Below are positions 37,951 through 49,300 of a stretch of 64,000 bases of DNA, piece by piece. This DNA comes from Actinacidiphila alni (lineage in GTDB: Bacteria; Actinomycetota; Actinomycetes; Streptomycetales; Streptomycetaceae), in assembly GCF_900112845.1 (NCBI RefSeq), contig NZ_FONG01000018.1, forward strand, positions 114,267 to 178,266, given 5' to 3'. Below the pieces are notes generated by a model. That model was not told the origin of the DNA and searched no databases. It saw only the letters and a list, made by a program, of their open reading frames with translations. Within the stretch, counting starts at the first letter, position 1; each line of letters starts with the position of its first letter. The translations under genes and the position numbers were made by a program.

Positions 37951-40028
37951 GTGACGCGCAGCGTCTATGTCACGGGGATCGGCCGCGGCGACGGCCGCCA
38001 GGTGGTCGAGCTGGGGGTGATGGAACTGCTCACCCGGCAGGTCGACCGCGTCGGCATCTACCGTCCGCTGGTGCACGACACCCCGGACCGCATCTTCGAG
38101 CTGCTGCGCAGCCGCTACCGCCTCGCCCAGGACCCGGCGAGCGTCTTCGGCATGGGGTACGAGGAGGCCGCCGCCCTCCAGGCCGAGCAGGGCCAGGAGG
38201 CGCTGACCGCCCGGCTGGTGGACGGCTATCTGCGGGTGGCCGCCGACTACGAGACGGTGCTGATCCTCGGCTCGGACTTCGCGGGCACCAATCTCCCTGC
38301 GGAGCTGGGCATCAACGCGCGGCTGGCCAACGAGTGCGGTGCCTCGGTGCTGCCGGTGATCGGCGGCCGGGAGCAGACCGCGGAGTCGGTGGTCGCCGAG
38401 GTCCGCAACGCGTACCACGCGTACACCAATCTGGGCTGCGACGTGATCGCGATGATCGCCAACCGGGTGGACCCGGCGGAGGTCGCCGAGGCGGCGGAGC
38501 GGCTCGGCCGGACCCCGGACGTCCCGGTGTACGTGCTGCCGGACGAGCCCGCGCTGTCCGCGCCGACGGTCGCGCAGATCGTGGACGCGCTGGGCGCGCG
38601 GGTGCTGCTCGGCGACGACGCGGGCCTGGCCAGGGACGCGCTGGACTTCGTCTTCGGCGGCGCGATGCTGCCGACCTTCCTGCCCGCGCTGACCCCCGGC
38701 TGCGTCGTGGTGACCCCGGGCGACCGGGCCGATCTGGTGATCGGGTCGCTGGCCGCGCACTCGGCGGGCGCGCCGCCGATCGCCGGGGTGCTGCTGACGC
38801 TGGACGAGAGGCCGCCGCAGCACATCCTGGAGCTGGCGAACCGGCTGGCGCCCGGCACGCCCGTACTGGCGGTCGCGGCCGGTTCCTTCCCGACCGCGGC
38901 CGGGCTGTTCGCGCTGGACGGCAAGCTGGGCGCCGGCACCCCGCGCAAGGCCGAGACGGCGCTCGGCGTCTTCGAGACCCATGTGGACACCGCCGAGCTG
39001 ACCGAGCGGCTGTCGGTCGCCAGGTCCGCCCGGGTGACGCCGATGATGTTCGAGCACGCGCTGATCGAGCGGGCCCGCGCGGTACGGCGGCGGATCGTGC
39101 TGCCGGAGGGCGGCGAGGAGCGCATCCTGCGCGCCGCAGAGGTGCTGCTGCGCCGCGGGGTGTGCGACCTGACACTGCTCGGCGAGGAGGACGCGCTCCG
39201 CAAGAAGGCCGCCGATCTGGGCATCTCGCTGGACCAGCCGGGCGTGGACGTGATCGACCCGCAGACCTCGCCGCTGCGCGAGCGCTTCGCCACGCTGTAC
39301 GCGAAGCTGCGCGCCCACAAGGGCGTCAGTTACGAGCTGGCCTTCGACGTGGTCGCCGACGTCTCCTACTTCGGCACCCTGATGGTCCAGGAGGGCCTGG
39401 CCGACGGCATGGTGTCGGGCGCGGTGCACTCCACGGCGGCCACCATCCGGCCGGCGTTCGAGATCATCAAGACCCGCCCCGACGCGGAGATCGTCTCCTC
39501 GGTGTTCTTCATGTGCCTGTCGGACAAGGTGCTCGTCTACGGCGACTGCGCGGTCAATCCGGACCCGGACGCCGAGCAGCTCGCGGACATCGCGATCCAG
39601 GCGGCGGGCACCGCGTCCCGCTTCGACGTACTGCCGCGGATCGCGATGCTCTCGTACTCCACCGGCACCTCCGGCTCCGGCGCGGACGTCGACAAGGTGC
39701 GGGCGGCCACCGAACTGGTCCGGCAGCGGCGGCCCGACCTGCTGGTGGAGGGGCCGATCCAGTACGACGCGGCCGTGGCGCCGTCGGTGGCGGCGACCAA
39801 GATGCCGGGCTCGGCGGTGGCCGGCCAGGCGACGGTGCTGGTCTTCCCGGACCTGAACACCGGCAACAACACGTACAAGGCGGTGCAGCGCTCGGCGGGC
39901 GCGATCGCGGTGGGTCCGGTGCTCCAGGGCTTGCGCAAGCCGGTCAACGACCTGTCGCGCGGCGCGCTGGTGCAGGACATCGTCAACACGGTCGCGATCA
40001 CCGCGATCCAGGCGCAGGGGGAGGACGC

Positions 40029-40032
<4 letters not shown>
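37951..40032 (+). CDS. pta: Phosphate acetyltransferase (long, three-domain form)
   Basis: 693 aa; acetyl-CoA + phosphate to acetyl phosphate. Order: BioD-like P-loop domain (about 1-210), DRTGG domain (about 215-330, around FVFGGAMLPTFLPALTPGC) and the catalytic PTA domain (about 370-690) with RIVLPEGGEERILRAAE, LADGMVSGAVHSTAATIRP and FPDLNTGNNTYKAVQR. The N-terminal domain begins YVTGIGRGDGRQVVELG, where the expected Gly-Lys-Thr/Ser is absent, so nucleotide binding there may be lost. GTG 37951 has GGAGCAGG upstream. The TGA overlaps the GTG of ackA (GTGA). Confidence 0.95.
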
Positions 40033-41204
<1,172 letters not shown>

Positions 41205-41266
41205 GCATGGCTGACCGTCCCACAGCCACCCCGCCCCCTGGAATATTCCGGAGCGGAACAAACCGA

Positions 41267-41272
41267 TAGGAT
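41267..41272 (+). promoter_or_regulatory. Possible -10 element just upstream of pyk
   Basis: TAGGAT lies only seven bases before the pyk ATG, a placement that would give a leaderless or near-leaderless transcript. The 10-bp palindrome GGAATATTCC (41240-41249) covers the -35 region and could bind a regulator. No good -35 match is seen and the same bases (AGGA) could serve as the ribosome site, so this is weak. Confidence 0.25.
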
Positions 41273-41279
41273 AGCGCCC

Positions 41280-42698
41280 ATGCGCCGAGCCAAGATCGTC
41301 TGCACCCTGGGTCCCGCCGTCGACTCCTACGACCAGCTCAAGTCGTTGGTCGAGGCGGGCATGAACGTGGCCCGTTTCAACTTCAGTCATGGCAGCCACG
41401 CCGAGCACGAGGAGCGCTACCAGCGCGTCCGCAAGATCGCCGCCGAGACCGGCAGGGCGGTCGGGGTGCTCGCCGACCTCCAGGGTCCGAAGATCCGCCT
41501 CGCCAAGTTCGCCGACGGACCGGTCGAGCTGATCGCGGGCGACGAGTTCACCATCACCGCCGAGGACGTGCCCGGCGACAAGACCATCTGCGGCACCACG
41601 TACAAGGGCCTGCCCGGCGACGTGTCCGCGGGCGACCCGATCCTGATCAACGACGGCAATGTGGCGCTGCGCGTCATCGAGGTCGAGGGACCGCGGGTGC
41701 GCACCCTCGTCGTCGAGGGCGGCGTGATCTCCGACCACAAGGGCATCAATCTGCCGGGCGCCGCGGTGAACGTTCCCGCGCTGTCCGAGAAGGACATCGA
41801 CGACCTGCGCTTCGCGCTGCGGATCGGCGTCGACATGGTCGCGCTGTCCTTCGTGCGGGACGCCAAGGACGTGCGCGACGTGCACCGCGTCATGGACGAG
41901 GAGGGGCGCCGCGTCCCGGTCATCGCCAAGGTGGAGAAGCCCCAGGCGGTGGAGAACATGGAGGGCGTCGTCGCGGCCTTCGACGCGGTGATGGTGGCCC
42001 GCGGCGACCTCGCCGTGGAGTACCCGCTGGAGCAGGTGCCGGTCGTGCAGAAGCGGCTGGTCGAGATGTGCCGGCGCAACGCCAAGCCGGTGATCGTGGC
42101 GACCCAGATGATGGAGTCGATGATCACCAACTCCCGGCCGACCCGCGCCGAGGCGTCCGACGTCGCCAACGCGATCCTGGACGGCGCCGACGCGGTGATG
42201 CTGTCCGCGGAGTCCTCGGTCGGCAAGTATCCGATCGAGACGGTCAAGACGATGTCGCGCATCGTCGAGGCGGCCGAGGAGGAGCTGCTCTGCCGCGGCC
42301 TGGCGCCGCTGGCCCCGGGCAAGAAGCCGCGCACCCAGGGCGGCGCCGTGGCCCGCGCCGCCGCCGAGCTGGCCGACTTCCTGGACGCCAAGACCCTGGT
42401 GGCCTTCACCAAGTCCGGCGACACCGCCCGCCGCCTGGCCCGTTACCGCGTGCCCGAGCCGGTGCTGGCCTTCACCACCGACCCGGCCACCCGCAATCAG
42501 CTCGCCCTCACCTGGGGTGTCGAGTGCTTCGTGGTGGAACACGTCGACACCACCGACGAGATGGTCGAGCTCGTCGACCGCGAGATGCTCAAGCTCTCCG
42601 AGTACACCGACGGCGACACCGTCATCATCACCGCCGGCTCCCCGCCCGGAGTCCCCGGCACCACCAACCTGGTCCGCATCCACCACCTGGGCAACTGA
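41280..42698 (+). CDS. pyk: Pyruvate kinase
   Basis: 472 aa; phosphoenolpyruvate + ADP to pyruvate + ATP. RAKIVCTLGPAVDS at the N-terminus, MNVARFNFSHGSH, ADLQGPKIRLAKF, the catalytic lysine region VIAKVEKPQAVENM, MVARGDLAVEYPLEQVP and ATQMMESMITNSRPTRAE are all conserved. The C-terminal domain ends with GSPPGVPGTTNLVRIHHLG. ATG 41280 has no strong ribosome site. It follows pta-ackA on the same strand and ends the conserved central-carbon block; a long hairpin follows. Confidence 0.96.
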   Translation: MRRAKIVCTLGPAVDSYDQLKSLVEAGMNVARFNFSHGSHAEHEERYQRVRKIAAETGRAVGVLADLQGPKIRLAKFADGPVELIAGDEFTITAEDVPGDKTICGTTYKGLPGDVSAGDPILINDGNVALRVIEVEGPRVRTLVVEGGVISDHKGINLPGAAVNVPALSEKDIDDLRFALRIGVDMVALSFVRDAKDVRDVHRVMDEEGRRVPVIAKVEKPQAVENMEGVVAAFDAVMVARGDLAVEYPLEQVPVVQKRLVEMCRRNAKPVIVATQMMESMITNSRPTRAEASDVANAILDGADAVMLSAESSVGKYPIETVKTMSRIVEAAEEELLCRGLAPLAPGKKPRTQGGAVARAAAELADFLDAKTLVAFTKSGDTARRLARYRVPEPVLAFTTDPATRNQLALTWGVECFVVEHVDTTDEMVELVDREMLKLSEYTDGDTVIITAGSPPGVPGTTNLVRIHHLGN

Positions 42699-42720
42699 CC
42701 CGCCCCGGGCCCGTACGTCA

Positions 42721-42768
42721 ACGCCGCGCGGCCCGCGCCCCCTTCGAGGGGCGCGGGCCGCGCGGCGT
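42721..42768. repeat. Long hairpin after pyk, left copy of the island-flanking repeat
   Basis: 21-bp perfect stem (starting ACGCCGCGCGGCCCGCG) around CTTCGA. It serves as the terminator for pyk and for the convergent immunity gene. A near-identical sequence in the same orientation occurs at 56238-56285, including the following GGGG, so the two copies bracket the 13.4-kb toxin block. Confidence 0.85.
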
Positions 42769-42779
42769 GGGGGCTCTGA

Positions 42780-43265
42780 TCAGCTTGAAAGCCTGCGAAC
42801 GTCGAGGGTCTCGTCCCACTCGGGAAACCACTCCGCAGCGACCTCTTCGGTGAGGACGCCCCGCAGCCACGGCACAAATTCCAGATCGGACTCGTACCAG
42901 TCACCGTTCCCGCGCCGGAAGGCAGAAACCGTCCAGCGGCCTTGGCCTCGGTCGACGAGGAAGAGCTGATCGCCCTCGACCGTGTTCCCCCAGAGCAACA
43001 TGCCGCCCTCGCTCGGCAGCACGGGCGCGGGCATATACGGCTGCCCCTCCATTCGGCTTCCCATGGAACCGGCGTAGGACTCCAGGTAGCGAGCTCCCCA
43101 GACGTACAGATATTCGTCGATGGCCAGGTCGCCGTACGCCTTCACGAATGAGAGGAAGTCAGCGGGGAAGTTCACCCCCCACTGGCGTTGCAGCGCCTCG
43201 ACCGGCTCAGCGTCCGCACCGGGAGGTGCGCCGAGGAGCGGGATCAGATCATCGATATCGGACAT
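42780..43265 (-). CDS. SMI1/KNR4 (SUKH) family immunity protein
   Basis: 161 aa cytosolic acidic protein. The SUKH pattern is clear: an N-terminal helix, then ALQRQWGVNFPADFLSFVKAYGDLAI (family: ...LP.DYK.F....G), a middle strand block LLWGNTVEGDQLFLVDRG and a late W-rich part FVPWLRGVL. SUKH proteins neutralise diverse toxins, commonly nucleases, delivered by polymorphic toxin systems. It lies 68 bases downstream of the RHS nuclease gene on the same strand, so it is the probable immunity protein for that tip. ATG 43265 has GGAAAG upstream. Confidence 0.88.
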   Translation of the reverse strand: MSDIDDLIPLLGAPPGADAEPVEALQRQWGVNFPADFLSFVKAYGDLAIDEYLYVWGARYLESYAGSMGSRMEGQPYMPAPVLPSEGGMLLWGNTVEGDQLFLVDRGQGRWTVSAFRRGNGDWYESDLEFVPWLRGVLTEEVAAEWFPEWDETLDVRRLSS

Positions 43266-43333
43266 GGTGCTTTCCGTTCGTCGGACTCATTCATGATCGC
43301 CGGGCAGGAGCAGGACGGGCATGCGGTGGCTCG

Positions 43334-46300
43334 TCAGCAGACGGTGCCGCCGGTCGGCTTGTTGTAGACGACACAGGTCTCGTCTATCGTCCCGAAAGCG
43401 ACGAACACGACCGTCGTGGGTATCGGGTCACCAGGAATTCCGTACACCGGCGTGACCTGAACGAACTCGTGACCACCGTTCTTGATCGCTTGGAGTACAG
43501 GGCTCTCCGCATAGTCGAACATGCTCTGGTTCGCCTGCTGGTACAGCGCGACGAAATTGCGAGTGTCCTTGTTGGAGCCGCCGAACGCGTACCCGATCAG
43601 GTGGCCACGTGCCTTGTTGTCCTCCGGCAGATCACCGAAGCCGGGAAGCTGGAACCGCAGTCGTGGTCGCTCGGCTCCCGTGTAGTCGGACTGGCTGAGG
43701 TCCCCGAAGGCACCGGAAGCAACACAGAACGCGCCCTGTCGATGCCGTGGCATATAGGTGATGTTCCCCTTGGCATTCCGGCTGGCGCCGGTGTTGCAGT
43801 AATCCGGCTGCTTGTCCTCGGCCTCGTCCTCCGCCGTTGTCGTGCTGGTATCGGTGGCAGCAACTGCGCTGGAGGCAGCATGGCTGATCGCCGAGGTCGT
43901 GTCCTCGTTGGGAGTGGTGCCGAGCACAGGCGCCGGGTTGGAGCCACCAAGGTTCTGCTGCCCCGGCCGGGTCGGTACGCCATTGGCCCCGCAATCCTGA
44001 GTCGCGTAGGAGAACGGGCTGAAAAGCTCACCCAGGCCTGCGTACACTTCCTCGGCCGCGCTGCTCGTCAACCAGTCGAAGGTCACTTTCCCGGCGATCG
44101 GCACAGTGGTCGCCACTGCGGACCAGGCGCCGGCCAAGCCCCAGTTGAAGCCGCCACCGGACGACGCCGAAGATGTGGAGGACGGGACGTGTCCGCCGGA
44201 GAAGGCCGAGTAACCCGAGTAGGACGACGAGTTGTGCGTCTGCGGCAAGCCGTCGGGCGAATACGTACTGTGTGTGGCGAACGGTGCATTCATCGCCGCG
44301 TTGAACTCGGCTTCGAATTGTGCCGACTGCTGGGCGATCCGCTCGTTGAACGCCCTGTTCTCCGCGTCACGGCGCCTCTGCGCTGCGGCGTTGTCCCGCT
44401 TCATCTGGGCGACGCTCGCGAAGAAGTTCTTGGTGAATGCCTCAAGTGACGCCTTCGCTGCCGCGGCCGCCCGTGCCGCCTGGGCCTCCCACTCCCTCTC
44501 CTGTGCTTTGAGGTCATCGCTGGTGCACGCGTCATGGCCACTGGTGTCGCCGGCGTCCAGCGGGTCGTCGTCGGCGTAGGCGTACGGGTTGGCAGCAACG
44601 GCCGGCGTCGGGCTGTTGGAGACGGTGTCGGCGCTGGTGAAGTTGCCGTTGACCGGGTTGTACCAGCGAGCGGCAGCGTTGACATTGCCGGTGCCGGGGT
44701 CCGTCCAGCCGCCCTGATAACCGAGGCTGGTTCGATCGCCGGAGGCTGCCGTCGCCCGTCCGAAGGGGTCGTACGCCACGGAGCCGGTGAGCGTGGATCC
44801 GGTACCGGTGAACGAGCCGGTGATATCCCCGTGGCTGTTTCTCAGCGCGAACCGAGCGTCGCCTCCGTCGGCGTCCGCCATCGAGATGAGTCCGCCATCC
44901 GCGTCCCGCCCGAACTTGTCGGTGCCGTCACTGACGGCATTGTTGGACGCGTCGCCATAGGTGAAGGTGGCGTTCTGGCCACCGGAATGCACGGTGGCAA
45001 GCCGTCCGAGGCCGTCGTATGTGTACGTGGACCCGTCGCTTGTGGCCGTCTCCTCGTCGTAGGCGTCCGAGGAGACTGTGATGGTGGAACCGTCGGTCGT
45101 CGTGCTGGCCATGGATCCGCGCGGCGTGTACGAATAACTGCTGCTCGTGGACCCATTCGTCACGGAGATCAGCTGATCACGTGCGTTGTAGGTGGCGCTG
45201 ACCGTGCCCGCGCTGGTGCGGTTGCCATCTGCGTCGTAGCCGTATCCGGTGGAGGCGCCGCCACTGGTCGACGATGTCAGGCGCCCCGCGAAGTCGTAAT
45301 CGTAAGTGCTCGAGCCCGCTCCGACACCGCCGACAACGTCCTTGGACGTGATCTGCCCGTTGGTGTTGTACCCATAGGTCGTGGACGATTCCGTGGCATT
45401 CTGCGGATTGGTCAGCACATCGGTCTTGAGCCGATGCTCGCTGTCGTAGCCGTAGCTGCGCGTGGGTCCCCCGGTGCCGTAGGTGATCTTCTTGGGCTGG
45501 TGGACGCTGTTGTATTCGATGCCGATGGTGGTGCCGGTCAGCGGATCGGTTTCGCTGTTGAGTTGCTGATCGTCGTCGTAGCTGAAGGACGAGGTTCCTG
45601 TCGCGTCGGTCCTCGAAGTGATCTGACCGTTCTCGTCATAGGAGTAGCTCGCGCTGCCCGACGGCCCGGTCATACTCACCACCAGGCCCCGGTCGTCGTA
45701 TCCGAAGCCGTCGGACCCGTCGGGAGTCGAGACCGATGTGGGGCGGCCTGCGGCGTCGTAGGTGTAGCTGCGGGTGACTGTGGCGCTCTCCGCGCCCGAC
45801 CCCGACTGCGTCTTGAGCAGGCCGTTCACGTCATAGGTGTTGTTCAGAACCACGCCACCGGGGCGAGTGATGGTCGTCGGTCGTCCGTCCGCGTCGTACG
45901 CGTAGGTGGTGGTGCGGTCCGCCGCCGCGGTCTGTCCGGTGACACTCGGATCCGCGGTGCTCTCCAGCAACCCGAGCGAGTTGTAGGTGCTGATGGTGCT
46001 GTTGCCATTGGGATCCTTGTACCGGGTTTCCAGGCCGGCCGCGTCATATCCGAATCCGGTGGTGATCGAGGTGGTCGCCGTCGCCGGTTGTGTCTGGCTG
46101 ACGGTGCGGTTGAGTGCGTCGAAGCTGGCAGTGCTGGTGTGCTGTCGGGCGTCTGTCGCTGATACGACATTGCCGTCCGCGTCGTAACCGTTGGACGTTG
46201 AGCTGGTCGCGACACCGTTCACGTCCAGTTGCGTCGTGCTGAGCAGCCGCTCGGCCAGGTCGTAGGCGAAAACGGTCGCGCTGCCGTCGGCGGCGATCGA

Positions 46301-49300
46301 CTTCACCACCTGACCGGCCGCGTCGTAGGTGTACTTGGTGGTGTTGCCGAGCGGGTCCTTGACGGTGATCGGCTCTCCGAGGGTGTTGTAGCCGGTGGTC
46401 GTGGTGTGCTGGCTCGGGTCCGTGACCGTGGTGCGGTTACCGAGGGCGTCATAGCCGTAAGTGGAGGTGTAGACGGCGGGTTGCGGAACGCGCTCCACCT
46501 GAGTGGCCGTGATCTGCTGGCCGAGCGGATTGTAGGTGGCCTGAGTCTGCGCACCGGCGGGGTCGGTGGTGTTGAGTACCTCGCCGTCGGTGTCGTAACC
46601 GACATGTGTGACGTAACCGCCCGGCAGGGTTTCCTGCACTTGATTGCCGAGTTGGTCGTAGACGTAATGTGCTGTGTGTCCGAGCGGATCCTCTGCGGTC
46701 AGCGGGCGCCCCATCCCGTCGTAGGTGTAATACGTGGTCGGAGTGATCGCGGTGGATGCGCCTGGCGGGGTATAGGCCGGCTGCGATGCCGCCAGAAGCC
46801 GCCCGTCCGGGTCAAAAGTGCTGGTGGAGATCATGCCGTCGGCGTCGTCCGACTCTGTCTGCTCGCCGAAGGTGTCGTAGCCGGCCATGGTCACCGGAAC
46901 GATCTGCTGCGGGTCGGAGCCGTTGGTCTCGGCGGCCACTTCTGGATAGGAGGTGGTGACGAGTTGTCCCGCTTCGTCGTACGTGTACCGCGTGGTGTGG
47001 TCGGCGGCCGTCGCCCCAGCCGCGTTGCCTCGTGGGTCAGTGGTCGAAGTCGGCAAACCACGCTCGTCGTATGTCGTTGTGGTGACCAGAGGCGCCGAGC
47101 CGGCAGTACCACCGTTGGTATGCAGAGAGCCCACCTCGGCGGCAGACAACACTCGTTTGTAGACCTGGACCTTGCTGATCGAACCGTTGAAACGGTTGGC
47201 GGCCGCTCCGTTGGCGTAACCGCGCCCGATGGCCAACGGTCCGGCGGAGGCGATCGGTGTGGTGTCGCTCGCGGTGCCCTGAGCCACACCGTTGACATAG
47301 AGAGTCAGCTTGCCGGTCGGCGCATCGTAAGTGCCGACGAGATGTGTCCAAGTGTTGAGTGCCGGCGCGGCGGTGGAGTTGGCGCCGACAGTGGCAGGTG
47401 CGGACGCATCCGTTGTGGCCCGGTCGAAGGCCCAGCGGCCCGCTGTGGGGTTGTAATCGAGTGAGAAGCCTGCTGCCGTATTGCCCTGCTGGGACACCAC
47501 GGTCTGCCAGCTACCAGCAGGTGTCGCAGCGATCTTCGCCCACGCGGAAACCGAGAAGCTCTTGCTGGTATCAGCCACCGGTCCCACAGTGGCGATTTCA
47601 CCTCCACCGCCGAAAACAGCCGCGCCGCCGTTGTCCGACGACCAACTCGTCGCCGAGTTGAGCTTGCCCGGGTTGCCAGCGCCGGAGAGGTCCGCAGCAC
47701 CTGCGCTTTCGCCGTCATCGAGCTTCCACCAGCCGGCAGCACCGAGTGCGACGGGTGACTGCTCGGGAGTATGGCCCGAAACGTAGAGTTCGCTCACTTC
47801 GTTGTTCGACAAATCCCGGGAGTACAGCTGAACGTCCCTGATTCTTCCGGGGAAGAAGTTGACCGCTGCACCCGCGGCCTTGGCCCGACCGATGGCTACT
47901 CCTGAGGTACTTGCCATCGGAGTGGGGTCAATGACCAGCGTGTCGGAGCATGTCTGGCAGACGCCGCTGACCTGGACTCCATTGACCCAGAAGCTCATCC
48001 AGCCCAGGGCTGCGTCGTACTCGGCGACCAAATGGGTCCACACGCCGGCCGTGGCAGGTGCGGTGGCAGTAGCGTTGTAGGTGGCGGACGGACTCGCCGT
48101 GTCACTGCTGGGCCGGACGAAGCCCCAGGTCTTCGTGGTGTGGTTGTACTGGATCTGGAATGCGCTGTTCTGATTGCCCTGCTGGCTGACCACCGTGAAG
48201 TCCTTGGTGGTACTTGTACTGTCCAAGTAAGCCCATGCCGAGACGCTGAAGTCCTTAGTGGTGTCGACGACTGGTGTCCCGCTGGTGAGAACCGCACCTG
48301 AAGCACCGTCGAAATGGGCATAGTTACCGCCCGGCGCGGACCAGCTCACTCCCGCGCTGGGTGTGCCGGTGAAGCCGTTGCCGGAAGAGTCGGACGCGGT
48401 GACCGCGCCTTCGTTGAGCGGCCAGTAGCCGGCGGGGCCGCTCGCATCCGTACGGACCGACTGGGAAGTCGTGTTGCCGAGAGCGTCGTACGCGAAGCCG
48501 ATCTGTCGGGTATCACCACCGCTGCCGGTGAGGAGCTGCGACAACACGTTGTTGTCCGGATCGAAGGTATTGACGGTCGTCCGGTTGGCGCCCGACGGGT
48601 CAACAACTGTGCGAGTGGTCCGGCCCGCCTGGTCGACCGTGTACTGAGTGGGGCGGGCGCAGGAGCCGTCCTCCCAGACATCGCACTCCCAGATCACATT
48701 CCCCGCTGCGTCGTAGTCGTACGCTTTGTCGGTCTGCGCACTGGTCGTTCCCGACGCAACCGTCTCGGACTGGAGCAGATCGTCATCGAAGTAGTTGTAC
48801 TTCGTCGTACGGCCCATGGAATCCGTGACCGAGGCGAGTCGTCCCGCCGGGTCGTAGGAGCGGGATTCCGTCACCAGGTCGGTGGCTGTCGACGGCGTCG
48901 TCGGATCGCCGATCCAGTGCTTCAGCGTGGTCGTGGTCAACTGCCCGATCGGTGAATAGCCGTATGCGTACGTGACTCCGTCCGGATCGCTCTCAGTGCT
49001 CTTCCGGCCGAATTCGTCGTATGTGTACGAGGTGGTCAGGCCCGCCGGATCCGTGACCGACTCCACCCGATCGCTGTCGTCGTACGCAGTGATGGTGGTA
49101 CGAGTCGCGTCGCCACCCGTGCTGTCCGAGACCGCTTCACTGACAGGCCTGCCGTCCACGTCGTAACCGAATTCCGTCCGCGGAGTGTGGCTCTTCCCGG
49201 TGACAGCGTCGGTGGTGGCCGGACCGGTCTTGGTCACGATGCGATTCAGGTAATCGTACGCGTAGGTGGTAGAGACACCTCCATGGATCTGTCCGATGGA

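Noticed and set aside
41240..41272. GGAAT near pyk as a SigR-type -35 element
   Set aside because: No GTT element at the required 18-19 base distance; only a weak TAGGAT -10 remains.
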